From: an uncultured Bacteroidales bacterium
Lineage (GTDB): Bacteria; Bacteroidota; Bacteroidia; Bacteroidales; Muribaculaceae
Assembly (NCBI GenBank): GCA_902800715.1
Contig: CADCFN010000002.1
Coordinates: 186,001 to 250,000 of the forward strand
Direction: 5' to 3'
Length of the DNA: 64,000 bases
Part shown: one piece after another, positions 8,924 through 18,073 of the stretch
How positions within the stretch are numbered: the first letter of the stretch is position 1
How the letters are laid out: every line of letters starts with the position of its first letter
Program-made: the position numbers and the translations under genes
The notes under the pieces: model-generated
Told to the model about the DNA's origin: nothing
The model's database searches: none
Seen by the model: the letters and a program-made list of their open reading frames with translations, nothing else

Positions 8924-10330
8924 ATGAGAGACGAGATAAGAAACACGATTGCTACTAAGGCGTGGGCGCGTTGGACTGTGCTTGCTATTGTATCATTCAC
9001 TATGATGGCAGGCTATGTTGTCGCCAAAGAAATGTCCCCACTGCAGTTTATGCTTGAGAAGGCCACTCAGGATGGCGGTGTGGGCTGGACCAGTGGCGAA
9101 TTTGGCATTTTTGCCGGATCACGCGGCTTCTTTAACGTGTTCCTATTGATGCTCTTTGTGGGAGGCATCATCCTCGACAAGATGGGTGTGCGATTCACGG
9201 GCATTCTCTCGTGTGTACTGATGTTGACAGGAGCGGCTGCTGTCTATGGTGTTATCACTTACACTTCTCCGGAACCATTGTGGAGCGTTCCCTTGTTAGG
9301 AACGGTCAAGCGCCAAGTGGTCTTGGCAGCGTTGGGGTTTGCTTTCTTCGGTATTGGTTATGAGATGTGCGGTATTACAGTTTCAAAAGTCGTTGTGCGC
9401 TGGTTCTCTGGCAAGGAAATGGCGCTCGCAATGGGCCTGCAGGTCTCGATGGCTCGCCTTGGAACCGCATTGGCGCTCAACTTCAGCCTTCCTATCGCCT
9501 TGAATTGGGGGTTGCCGCGGCCATTGCTTATTGGTTTGTTCTGCGTTGGTGTGGGGCTCATCGCCTACCTTTATTACTGTACGATGGACCACCGCCTCGA
9601 TGTCGAGACACAAAAACTAGCCTCTCAGAAACCCGAAGGCGACGTTGTGGAGACGCAAAATCTTGCGCCTCAGGATGACGAGAAATTCCATTTCTCGGAC
9701 ATGAAAATCACCATCAAGAATCCCGGTTTCTGGCTCATCACGCTGCTGTGCCTGTTCTATTACTCGGCACTATATCCTTTCCTGGATTTCGCCACCAAAC
9801 TCATGATTTCCAAGTATGGCGTCGAGGCGAGCCTTGCCGGCGCCATCCCCTCAATTCTCCCCTACACCAGCATTGTGTTGACACCGTTGTTCGGTGCCTG
9901 GTTTGACAACAAGGGCCGTGGCGCCACGATGATGGTCATCGGCAGTGTGCTGTTGACCATCACCCTGTTTGTGTTCGCCATGCCGCTCAACTCGAGTTGG
10001 ATTGCCGTGACGCTGATGTGCGTGCTGGGCATTGCCTTCTCGCTACTGCCCGCTGCCTTGTGGCCTGCAGTACCCAAGATTGTACCGATGAAACAATTAG
10101 GCACTTCCTACTCCATCATTTATTACATCCAGAACATTGGCCTGATGCTCATCCCCGTGCTCATTGGCATGGTGTTGGAGCGCAACACGATAGGCGAGCA
10201 GGTAGATTACACCCACTCGCTCATTATCTTTGGCATCATTGGTCTTGGAGCAATTGCAACATCATCATTGCTCTTGTGGATGGACCGCAAGCGCCACTAT
10301 GGCCTCGAAAGCCCAAATATCTCTGAATGA
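8924..10330 (+). CDS. MFS transporter (paralogue of the preceding gene)
   Basis: This 468-residue protein has about 12 transmembrane segments, the MFS loop GGIILDKMGVRF near residues 80-91 and a FSLLPAALWPAVPK segment in the second half. A charged loop (about 225-262) separates the two six-helix bundles. It shares many blocks with the upstream transporter, indicating tandem duplication with divergence. The substrate is unknown. A perfect hairpin lies just before the start, so its expression may be partly uncoupled from the first copy. Confidence 0.9.
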   Translation: MRDEIRNTIATKAWARWTVLAIVSFTMMAGYVVAKEMSPLQFMLEKATQDGGVGWTSGEFGIFAGSRGFFNVFLLMLFVGGIILDKMGVRFTGILSCVLMLTGAAAVYGVITYTSPEPLWSVPLLGTVKRQVVLAALGFAFFGIGYEMCGITVSKVVVRWFSGKEMALAMGLQVSMARLGTALALNFSLPIALNWGLPRPLLIGLFCVGVGLIAYLYYCTMDHRLDVETQKLASQKPEGDVVETQNLAPQDDEKFHFSDMKITIKNPGFWLITLLCLFYYSALYPFLDFATKLMISKYGVEASLAGAIPSILPYTSIVLTPLFGAWFDNKGRGATMMVIGSVLLTITLFVFAMPLNSSWIAVTLMCVLGIAFSLLPAALWPAVPKIVPMKQLGTSYSIIYYIQNIGLMLIPVLIGMVLERNTIGEQVDYTHSLIIFGIIGLGAIATSSLLLWMDRKRHYGLESPNISE

Positions 10331-10473
10331 CAAGTAAAATGCTCACGCATTAATGATTCAAGATAAATTAATTATTGAATATTTTCTTTGATTTTTATCA
10401 GCTAATGAATCCTTCTAATTGTTTTTCAGCATTGTTATGAAAAAGCATTAGTTGATTCAGCTTCAGAAACTGT

Positions 10474-11919
10474 ATGCTATTCAATTCATTAGAATTCCTT
10501 GTATTTCTACCGATAGTTTTCTTGCTCTATTGGTTTGTCTTCCGCGGACGACACTGGCAAAACTTATTGATTGTTATTGCCAGCTACGTGTTCTACGGAT
10601 GCTGGGATTGGCGTTTTCTCTTGCTCATTGCTTTTACAACATTGTGCAGTTTTGGAAGTGGCATCCTTATTGAGAACTATGCAGACCATAGAAAGAAGCA
10701 GAAGATCATTAGTGCATGCAATATCATTATAAATCTAGGTATTCTGTGCGTTTTTAAATACTTCAATTTCTTTGTTGAGAATTTGGAGGCCTTATTGCTA
10801 TCAACACTGGGATACCATCTAGATAGATTAACCCTGGATATCATCCTTCCTGTTGGTATCAGTTTCTACACATTCCAGGCATTAAGCTATAGTATTGATG
10901 TGTATCGGGGAAACATCAAAGCCACACATGACATTGTGGAGTTTTCAGCTTATATAAGCTTCTTCCCTCAACTTGTTGCAGGACCTATTGAACGAGCCAC
11001 TAATCTGTTACCTCAATTTCAAAAGAAACGCCAATTTGACTATGCAAAGGCGGTTGACGGTTTAAGGCAGATGCTTTGGGGATTTCTGAAAAAATTAGTT
11101 GTTGCAGATAACTGTGCTTATGTCGTAAACGAGTATTGGGGACAGTACCATGAATTACCCGGGTTTACGCTATTGCTTCTTGGCGTGCTATTCTCCTTTC
11201 AAATCTATTGTGATTTCTCCGGATATAGTGATATCGCTATAGGTTGCGCCCGTCTGTTTGGAATCAATTTAATGCGCAACTTCAATTATCCTTATTTTTC
11301 GAGAAGTATATCAGAGTTTTGGCGACGTTGGCACATATCATTAATGACATGGTTCCGCGACTATGTGTATTTTCCTCTTGGCGGTAGTCGATGCGCTAAG
11401 TGGAAAATCATACGTAATATCTTCATTGTTTGGGCTATAAGTGGTCTTTGGCATGGGGCAAACTGGACATTTATTTGTTGGGGACTCTTCCATGCCACGC
11501 TCCTTTCAGGATATGTCATTCTGGGGCTAACGACAAAGTATGAACATATCGTTGCTCATAATCGTTATTTACCAAATTTGAAGGAACTGTTTCAGATGTC
11601 ATTAACCTTTCTACTTGCGGTGATTGGGTGGATAATCTTCAGAGCCGAATCCATTACCCAAGCAATCGACTATTTCACATCAATGGTTAATAACAAGTTT
11701 TTTGATATATCTGGTTTAGCTGGTGGGCAATGTCTCTTGTTTGGAGTCTTGTTACTACTGGTTGAATGGATGCAAAGGAACAAGCAACATGCACTACAGT
11801 TTCCTTCAAGCAAACCATTCTGTTATAAATCAGTACGTTGGGGCATCTACTATCTCATCATATTATTAATAGATCTATTTGCTGGCACAACTCAAACATT
11901 TATTTATTTTCAATTCTAG
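10474..11919 (+). CDS. MBOAT family O-acyltransferase (AlgI/DltB-like)
   Basis: This 481-residue polytopic membrane protein belongs to the MBOAT family, which moves acyl groups across the membrane onto secreted polysaccharides or lipids. The motif VAGPIERA (near 168-175), RRWHISL (His 287) and LWHGANW (His 327, the invariant catalytic histidine of AlgI-like members) are visible. The N-terminus MLFNSLEFLVFLP is typical of AlgI-type proteins. The gene is followed after 9 bases by an SGNH-like partner, the usual pairing for O-acetylation of an exported glycan. Both genes are noticeably richer in A+T than their neighbours, which suggests transfer. The acceptor polysaccharide is not identifiable here. 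Confidence 0.93.
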   Translation: MLFNSLEFLVFLPIVFLLYWFVFRGRHWQNLLIVIASYVFYGCWDWRFLLLIAFTTLCSFGSGILIENYADHRKKQKIISACNIIINLGILCVFKYFNFFVENLEALLLSTLGYHLDRLTLDIILPVGISFYTFQALSYSIDVYRGNIKATHDIVEFSAYISFFPQLVAGPIERATNLLPQFQKKRQFDYAKAVDGLRQMLWGFLKKLVVADNCAYVVNEYWGQYHELPGFTLLLLGVLFSFQIYCDFSGYSDIAIGCARLFGINLMRNFNYPYFSRSISEFWRRWHISLMTWFRDYVYFPLGGSRCAKWKIIRNIFIVWAISGLWHGANWTFICWGLFHATLLSGYVILGLTTKYEHIVAHNRYLPNLKELFQMSLTFLLAVIGWIIFRAESITQAIDYFTSMVNNKFFDISGLAGGQCLLFGVLLLLVEWMQRNKQHALQFPSSKPFCYKSVRWGIYYLIILLIDLFAGTTQTFIYFQF

Positions 11920-11928
11920 GAGTATTTT

Positions 11929-12927
11929 ATGAGGAGTTTTATAAAAAATACCTTAGTCTTCATGATCCCTTTTGTGGTATTATTTTGTCTATACTTCATT
12001 ATGGATCCTTTCAGAGTTGTATGGAATTATGATAACTATTACTGTAACGGAGAAATAGCTCTAAACAAGAATTTTGTATCAACGATGAATTATTTGAATA
12101 AGAAAGACACTTATCATTATGATTCATTCATCATTGGCAACTCGCGAAGCTTTTACTACAGAATTGATGATTGGAAAAAGTATATACCAGCCGAGAGTAA
12201 TTGTTACCATTTCTCAGAATATGGTGGATCTGTTCATGGTTTACGATATAAATTAAGGTTGATTGATTCTTTGAATCAAAAAATCAATAATGCTCTTATC
12301 ATTTTGGACTGTGAAATTTTAGATAGAATTGAGCTACATGCTATAGAGTCTATGATGCCCCCAGCACTGATAAATAATAAAAACTGGTTGAAGTTTCAGC
12401 AACGGTATTTATTTGAATGGTACAATCCTCAATATATATACTTTTGGATAAAGCTTAAGTATAAGTGGCCACATGATGTATCTATGAGATCATACGAAGT
12501 AATCATCGATAATCTTAAGTATTATAACCCAATTACAAATGAAGAATACAATCATCATGATGATAGTTTAATAGTTCGCGGTATCTTTTATAATCAAAAG
12601 AAATTGAAGGGTTTTGAAGGTGTTCAACATCCTAGTATATCTGAAGAACTATTGAATGACGAAGAAAAGATTCGTAGTTTTATTGAGATAAAAGACATTC
12701 TTGCCAAACATAGAACGAATTATAAGATAGTTATTAGTCCTCTTTATAACCAGATTAAAATTAATCCAAAAGACTTGGAGTTTCTACAGACATTGTTTGG
12801 CAGCAAAAACGTGTATGATTTTTCGGGTGTTAATAAATACACATCTGATTACCACAACTACTACGAAAGTTCACATTATAGGCCAGAAGTAGCCTCTGAA
12901 ATAATGAATTATATATATAACCATTAA
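11929..12927 (+). CDS. Membrane-anchored SGNH-like partner of the MBOAT acyltransferase
   Basis: This 332-residue protein has one N-terminal transmembrane segment (about residues 8-26) and an extracytoplasmic body. FIIGNSRS (near 67-74) resembles block I of SGNH/DltD-type hydrolases with Ser 72 as candidate nucleophile, and ESSHYRP near the C-terminus (His 316) resembles block V. This is the expected layout of the soluble acyl-acceptor enzyme that works with AlgI- or DltB-like proteins. The match is by motif and context only; overall similarity to a named family is not obvious to me. It is strongly AT-rich and probably co-transcribed with the MBOAT gene. Confidence 0.65.
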   Translation: MRSFIKNTLVFMIPFVVLFCLYFIMDPFRVVWNYDNYYCNGEIALNKNFVSTMNYLNKKDTYHYDSFIIGNSRSFYYRIDDWKKYIPAESNCYHFSEYGGSVHGLRYKLRLIDSLNQKINNALIILDCEILDRIELHAIESMMPPALINNKNWLKFQQRYLFEWYNPQYIYFWIKLKYKWPHDVSMRSYEVIIDNLKYYNPITNEEYNHHDDSLIVRGIFYNQKKLKGFEGVQHPSISEELLNDEEKIRSFIEIKDILAKHRTNYKIVISPLYNQIKINPKDLEFLQTLFGSKNVYDFSGVNKYTSDYHNYYESSHYRPEVASEIMNYIYNH

Positions 12928-12992
12928 GTGCCCTTGTCATTATGGACTGCAAGGATGACAAGAAAGCTCCTAATTCGAATAACCATAAATAC

Positions 12993-13032
12993 CAAACTGG
13001 ACCTATGTTAGACAAAACACAGGTCCAGTTTG
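12993..13032. terminator. Bidirectional terminator between convergent genes
   Basis: Twelve-base perfect arms (12993-13004 and 13021-13032) enclose a 16-base loop, placed between the plus-strand gene ending at 12927 and the minus-strand gene ending at 13060. Confidence 0.65.
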
Positions 13033-13059
13033 TTAGAATAATGTGATATTGGGCTTACT

Positions 13060-13815
13060 CTACTGGCGGTGGATGACGCTGCCGCTGGCCTGATGGGTTG
13101 CCAGGACAAGCATTTCGGCGACTTGGACATGCTCAGGAGCAGACACGGCAAAAGCGACACACTCAGCGATATCCTCACCAGTAAGTGGTTGAATACCTTT
13201 ATAGACGTTGTCGGCTCTTTCCTTATCACCGTGGAAACGGATGACTGCGAAATTGGTTTCGACCAAGCCGGGCTTGATGTTTGTAACACGCACCCTGGTG
13301 TGTGCCACGTCAATACGCAGACCATCACTCAAGGCCTTGACGGCAGCCTTTGTAGCGCAATACACGTTACCATTGGCATAAGCGGCATCACCCGCGACGC
13401 TACCAATATTAACCACATGACCATGGTCACGCTCCACCATACCCGGAACAATGAGGCGCGTCATCGTCAGCAGACCCTTGACATTGGCGTCAATCATCGT
13501 GTCCCAATCCTCAAAGTTGCCTTCATACTCAGGCTCAAGGCCCAACGCGCCGCCAGCATTATTTACCAGCACATCGATTTCCTGCCACTCGGGGGGCAGG
13601 CTGCTGATTGCCGTTGTGGCAGCCTCGCGGTCCCTGACATCAAATTCGAGTGTTATTACACCCGCGCCTATAGCTGATAACTCCCGTGCTAGTGCATCCA
13701 GACGGTCAGCCTTGCGTCCGGTGATAATCATGTTGTAGCCAATCATGGCCAATTTGCGCGCACAGGCCTCTCCGATGCCACTTGTCGCGCCAGTCACTAA
13801 AGCGATTCTTTTCAT
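13060..13815 (-). CDS. Short-chain dehydrogenase/reductase (YdfG-like)
   Basis: This 251-residue cytoplasmic NAD(P)-dependent oxidoreductase shows the full classical SDR set: TGATSGIG (8-15), NNAGG (85-89), Ser 139 and the YCATK motif with Tyr 152 and Lys 156. The GRKADRLD segment after the second strand has a basic residue favouring NADP. Its overall pattern (NNAGGALGLEP, VETNF) resembles YdfG-type 3-hydroxy acid dehydrogenases acting on serine or malonic semialdehyde. The exact substrate is an inference. A minus-strand TACCTTTG box at 13846-13853 is a good -7 element for a monocistronic transcript. Confidence 0.92.
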   Translation of the reverse strand: MKRIALVTGATSGIGEACARKLAMIGYNMIITGRKADRLDALARELSAIGAGVITLEFDVRDREAATTAISSLPPEWQEIDVLVNNAGGALGLEPEYEGNFEDWDTMIDANVKGLLTMTRLIVPGMVERDHGHVVNIGSVAGDAAYANGNVYCATKAAVKALSDGLRIDVAHTRVRVTNIKPGLVETNFAVIRFHGDKERADNVYKGIQPLTGEDIAECVAFAVSAPEHVQVAEMLVLATHQASGSVIHRQ

Positions 13816-13889
13816 TGTTATTATCTTAGGTTAAATAGATTTGTGCAAAGGTACAACATTATCTTCATTTAGACAACATGATGCTTTCA

Positions 13890-15230
13890 TCATGAAAGCT
13901 TGTCGCTTTCAGTAAACTCTATCGTTATGTCGGGCATAATAATAGCCTTGTTCAGTACTGGGCTCAATGGTGACTTGTTGGTATTCTTATGGTCAGTTGG
14001 CTTGTTTGAGATGTACACTTGCGGTTTCGCGGAGCGATATTTGGGCATACATCTGCCAATAGGCGCTCCAACGTAGGAAGGATCACAGATGAGATAGAAA
14101 TCGCTCCCATAATAATAACCATTGCCATATGTTAGGCAATCGGTGAAGTGAACTGCGGTACACTCATGCCCAGGGTATTCCACAATCTGAACATCAAGTC
14201 CCAACAATGACCTAACGAGGAAGGCGTACAGGATGGAGCGGTCTTCACAGTCATTATTGTCGTAATAGAAATTTTCCTCGATGAAATAAGCCTTTTCGTG
14301 CCCATGAGACTCGCAGTCATTTTTGTAACCAAATACATATTGCACAAAATGAAGTAAAGCGTTGGCTGCCTCACATTGTGTCATATCCTCAATTTGGGGC
14401 TTCAACTGCTCAATTAACGATTGTTGGAACTGTGGTAACACGACTTGGGTGGTGTAACACTGTAAATCCATCATCGGATAATTGCTCAACATTTCCTTCA
14501 CCCCGTCATTGATGGAACAAACGACGTGAATGCGGCCGTCGTCCAATTCAAATGAACGGTTCTCTCCTGAACTCATTTTCAGGGGTTTGCCCTCAAACGA
14601 GAGATTTAGAATCTGTCCCTTGCCAAGATTCTTCTTGGATGGGTCACATGGATAAATGACAGACAACTCCTCTTCAAAGGAATCTAAATCGTCATAAAAC
14701 AGGTAATAATCCTTGCCATCGGCCCTAACGAAGTCATGTTCATAGACCACTTGCTCAAAAGGTACCAACAGCAGCAATTGCTTTTGGGTGCGGGCCAAAC
14801 GAACGTCATATCCCATTTCTACCAGCAGATAATGTTGCAAAACCACCCTGTCAATGGGACTCCCTGAGCGCAACAACTCATTGGTATAATACCTGACCAG
14901 CTCAAACACGAACCAGTCATTTAAGCCTAATTCATCTGACAGTGAACGTAATGAAGTCACTACCTGATCGATACCACTTGTCTTCTTATACTTATTCCAC
15001 GCCTGGACAACTTCATACTCGCCTGCAGACTCCACATGGATTGTCTTCATCCTGGCGGCACGCAATGAATTGCCAAAGAATGAAAAATCCAATTCTTTAT
15101 CATTGGTATTTTGAATATGGATGTTGGTATTAAGTGATGAGCGACTCTCTTGGGCTAATACCACAGAAAGAGGCATCATCCAAAGGATGAAAGCATAAAA
15201 CAGGAACCGATATGTGTGTACAGATTTCAT
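13890..15230 (-). CDS. Secreted transglutaminase-like protein of unknown function
   Basis: This 446-residue protein has an N-terminal hydrophobic signal segment (about residues 7-26, ending LAQ). The second half has a transglutaminase/papain-like arrangement: NDCEDRS with Cys 328, HECTAVHF with His 355 or 361, and ICDPSYVG with Asp 383. Such a Cys-His-Asp order is known from bacterial transglutaminase-like cysteine peptidases. No other domain is recognised in the N-terminal half, which looks mixed alpha/beta. It is a single-gene unit behind the consensus promoter at 15274-15304. The role, perhaps in protein processing or cross-linking outside the inner membrane, is not established. Confidence 0.72.
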   Translation of the reverse strand: MKSVHTYRFLFYAFILWMMPLSVVLAQESRSSLNTNIHIQNTNDKELDFSFFGNSLRAARMKTIHVESAGEYEVVQAWNKYKKTSGIDQVVTSLRSLSDELGLNDWFVFELVRYYTNELLRSGSPIDRVVLQHYLLVEMGYDVRLARTQKQLLLLVPFEQVVYEHDFVRADGKDYYLFYDDLDSFEEELSVIYPCDPSKKNLGKGQILNLSFEGKPLKMSSGENRSFELDDGRIHVVCSINDGVKEMLSNYPMMDLQCYTTQVVLPQFQQSLIEQLKPQIEDMTQCEAANALLHFVQYVFGYKNDCESHGHEKAYFIEENFYYDNNDCEDRSILYAFLVRSLLGLDVQIVEYPGHECTAVHFTDCLTYGNGYYYGSDFYLICDPSYVGAPIGRCMPKYRSAKPQVYISNKPTDHKNTNKSPLSPVLNKAIIMPDITIEFTESDKLS

Positions 15231-15273
15231 AATATAATTAATAATGTAGATATGATACTTTAAATATTCGTTG

Positions 15274-15304
15274 CAAATTTAATGAATCATTGTCGAAATA
15301 CAAA
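15274..15304 (-). promoter_or_regulatory. Promoter of the transglutaminase-like gene
   Basis: Minus-strand TTTG (15304-15301), 19 bases, then TAAATTTG (15281-15274), an exact consensus. It lies 44 bases before the ATG at 15230. A plus-strand TAATTTTG at 15324-15331 serves the divergent typA gene. Confidence 0.72.
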
Positions 15305-15353
15305 CAAAAATGGATTTTTTTAGTAATTTTGCACCCAAATTCAATTAGGCAAT

Positions 15354-17171
15354 ATGCAAAACATCCGTAACGTAGCCATTATCGCACATGTCGATCATGG
15401 CAAAACAACATTGGTAGATAAGATGTTAGCGGCAGGTAATCTGTTCCGCGACAACCAAAATATGGGTACTCAGATTCTGGACAGCAATGACCTGGAACGT
15501 GAGCGCGGCATCACTATTCTGTCCAAAAACGTATCTATTTCTTACAACGGTTACAAAATCAACATCATCGATACCCCGGGGCATAGCGACTTCGGTGGCG
15601 AGGTAGAGCGCGTGCTTAATATGGCCGATGGATGTCTGTTGCTGGTGGATGCCTTTGAAGGCCCGATGCCCCAGACCCGTTTTGTGTTACAGAAAGCGCT
15701 GCAACTAGGTCTCAAGCCTATCGTGGTTATCAATAAGGTGGATAAGCCCAACTGCCGTCCTGATGAGGTTCAGGAAATGGTTTTTGACTTAATGTGCAAC
15801 TTGGACGCTAGCGAAGACCAGCTGGACTTCCCCACCATCTTCGGCTCTGCTAAGGAAGGATGGATGAGCGAGGATTGGCAACAACCTACCGACAATATCA
15901 CTGCTGTGCTTGATGCCATCATCAAATATATCCCTGAGCCCAAGATGATTGAAGGTGATGCACAGATGCTTATCACTTCGCTGGACTACAGCAGCTATGT
16001 GGGACGTATCGCCGTGGGCCGCGTCCACCGTGGCACCTTGAAAGATGGCATGGAGGTCGCCCTGTGCAAACGCGATGGCGAAGTTGTGAAACAGAAAATC
16101 AAGGAATTGCGCACCTTTGAAGGCATGGGACAGAAACATGTCGAGAGTGTGAGCAGTGGTGATATTTGCGCTATCATTGGTCTCGAGGGCTTTGAAATCG
16201 GTGATACCGTAACACTGCCTACTAACCCCGAGGCCCTGCCCCGCATTGCTATTGACGAGCCCACAATGTCGATGCGCTTCTGCATCAATGACTCGCCGTT
16301 CTTCGGCAAGGACGGTAAATATGTGACATCGCGTCACATTTGGGACCGCCTGCAGCGAGAATTGGATAAGAACCTGGCTCTGCGCGTCGAGCGTACTGAG
16401 AATGAGGACGCCTGGAACGTGTTTGGCCGTGGTGTGCTGCACTTGTCAGTGCTCATCGAGGAGATGCGCCGTGAGGGTTACGAGCTCCAGGTGGGTCAGC
16501 CCCAGGTCATCATCAAGAATATCGATGGTGTTAAATGTGAACCTATCGAGGAACTCAGTATCAATGTCCCAGAGGAATACTCCAGTAAGATGATTGACAT
16601 GGTGACGCGTCGCAAAGGCGAGATGACCATGATGGAAACCCAAAATGACCGCATCCATCTCGAGTTCAAGATACCTTCGCGTGGCATTATTGGTCTGCGC
16701 ACCAACGTGCTCACCGCAAGTGCAGGAGAGGCAATCATGTCACACCGATTCCTTGATTATGAGCCATGGAAGGGTGAGATTGCCCGTCGCACCAACGGAT
16801 CTCTAGTTGCCATGGAAGGTGGCACGGCATACGCTTATGCCATCGACAAATTGCAGGATCGTGGACGCTTCTTCATCTTCCCGCAAGAGGATGTCTATGG
16901 TGGTCAGGTCGTTGGTGAGCATACCAAAGAAAAAGACCTGGTCATCAACGTCACCAAGTCCAAGAAACTCACCAACATGCGTGCCAGTGGTGCCGATGAT
17001 AAGGTGAAGATTGTTCCTCCCATCGTATTCAGCCTGGAAGAGGCACTTGAATACATCAAAGCGGATGAGTATGTGGAAATCACGCCCAATCACATCCGCA
17101 TGCGCAAAATTGTCCTTGACGAGCTTGAACGCAAGCGCATTGCCAAGCAGAACGGTCAAGACGAAGACTAA
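15354..17171 (+). CDS. typA: GTP-binding translational regulator TypA/BipA
   Basis: This 605-residue ribosome-associated GTPase has the elongation-factor G domain at the N-terminus: P-loop [14 protein letters not shown], switch ERERGITI and DTPGH, and the NKVDKP base-recognition motif. EF-G-like domains and the BipA-specific C-terminal domain follow. Length and domain order are those of the family. It assists ribosome assembly and translation under stress or low temperature. A -7 box TAATTTTG lies at 15324-15331, about 23 bases before the ATG. It is convergent with the SIMPL gene, with a shared terminator at 17196-17230. Confidence 0.97.
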   Translation: MQNIRNVAIIAHVDHGKTTLVDKMLAAGNLFRDNQNMGTQILDSNDLERERGITILSKNVSISYNGYKINIIDTPGHSDFGGEVERVLNMADGCLLLVDAFEGPMPQTRFVLQKALQLGLKPIVVINKVDKPNCRPDEVQEMVFDLMCNLDASEDQLDFPTIFGSAKEGWMSEDWQQPTDNITAVLDAIIKYIPEPKMIEGDAQMLITSLDYSSYVGRIAVGRVHRGTLKDGMEVALCKRDGEVVKQKIKELRTFEGMGQKHVESVSSGDICAIIGLEGFEIGDTVTLPTNPEALPRIAIDEPTMSMRFCINDSPFFGKDGKYVTSRHIWDRLQRELDKNLALRVERTENEDAWNVFGRGVLHLSVLIEEMRREGYELQVGQPQVIIKNIDGVKCEPIEELSINVPEEYSSKMIDMVTRRKGEMTMMETQNDRIHLEFKIPSRGIIGLRTNVLTASAGEAIMSHRFLDYEPWKGEIARRTNGSLVAMEGGTAYAYAIDKLQDRGRFFIFPQEDVYGGQVVGEHTKEKDLVINVTKSKKLTNMRASGADDKVKIVPPIVFSLEEALEYIKADEYVEITPNHIRMRKIVLDELERKRIAKQNGQDED

Positions 17172-17195
17172 GCATAATAATGGAAATATATAAAG

Positions 17196-17230
17196 CAGAA
17201 AGAGCCAGTTTCATTGACTGGCTCTTTCTG
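17196..17230. terminator. Bidirectional terminator between typA and the SIMPL gene
   Basis: Perfect 14-base arms (17196-17209 and 17217-17230) enclose a 7-base loop in the gap between two convergent genes. The stem arms end in AGAAAG/CTTTCT, giving short T-runs in both directions. Confidence 0.8.
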
Positions 17231-17253
17231 TATAAATTGAAAAATCTTGTTGG

Positions 17254-17955
17254 TTAGTCCTTGAGAGAGTAAGTGACAGTGGTCACGACACGCACTTTCT
17301 TGATCCAAGGGGTGTACTCATCGCGATTCTCGATGGAGAACTGGCCCTGGTCGGCACTTACAATCTTGTTGAGTTTGCTGTGGGAGTTCTTGGCAAACTG
17401 CTCGGCAGTGACTTGGGCGTTCTCGATGGCCTCCTGCATCATTTTGGGCTTCATCTCCTTAAAGGCGACAAATTCATACTGTATCTGGTTGTCATAACTG
17501 TCGCCGGTGATGGCCACGCCTTCACGCAGCAGGTCGCCTTGTTTGGCAATGAGTTGGCGCACTTGGTCCACATTCTTGGATGTCACAGTAACGACCGATG
17601 TCACGATGTAGCGATAGGCCTTGTTGACCTCATACTCGCGGGCTGTCAAATCGACTACTTGAGGAGCGTTGAGGCTAATTTCATCTTCTTTGACACCACC
17701 CTTAATCAAAAATGCCTTGATTTTGGCTTGCGTGGCACCGATGCGGTCATAGAGGCCCGGCAGATCATTACCCACTTCCTTTGAAACGATGGGCCACGTC
17801 ACCTTGTCGGCCTTCACTTCCTGCTCAGCGAGACCCTTGACGCTGACCTTGCGGTCCTTGCTCGCAAAGTCATCAATACCAGCCTTAATAAACCAGCCCA
17901 ATGAAAAAACGCTCAATGCGAGGAGGGCTGCCGAAATGATCATTTTCTCTTTCAT
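17254..17955 (-). CDS. SIMPL domain-containing (DUF541) membrane-anchored protein
   Basis: This 233-residue protein has one N-terminal hydrophobic segment (about residues 4-24), which acts as signal or anchor. The rest is a SIMPL/DUF541 domain, seen in KVSVKGLAEQEVKADKVTW and the terminal KKVRVVTTVTYSL strand. Members are periplasmic or envelope proteins that oligomerise, and their biochemical role is unsettled. It stands alone between typA (convergent) and the FAD oxidoreductase gene. Confidence 0.88.
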   Translation of the reverse strand: MKEKMIISAALLALSVFSLGWFIKAGIDDFASKDRKVSVKGLAEQEVKADKVTWPIVSKEVGNDLPGLYDRIGATQAKIKAFLIKGGVKEDEISLNAPQVVDLTAREYEVNKAYRYIVTSVVTVTSKNVDQVRQLIAKQGDLLREGVAITGDSYDNQIQYEFVAFKEMKPKMMQEAIENAQVTAEQFAKNSHSKLNKIVSADQGQFSIENRDEYTPWIKKVRVVTTVTYSLKD

Positions 17956-18073
17956 AATAGTCTTAAATGTTTAGATAAAAACCATAATCGCATCAATAAC
18001 TGCAAATCATGCGCCATATTGTGTAAAACTAGCAAAAAAAATTGTTTTTGTTGTTTTTTTATGTCATTATTGG

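Noticed and set aside
13883..13899. Short palindrome GCTTTCATCATGAAAGC at the end of the transglutaminase-like gene
   Set aside because: The loop would be a single base and the sequence is largely coding, so neither a terminator nor an operator is convincing.
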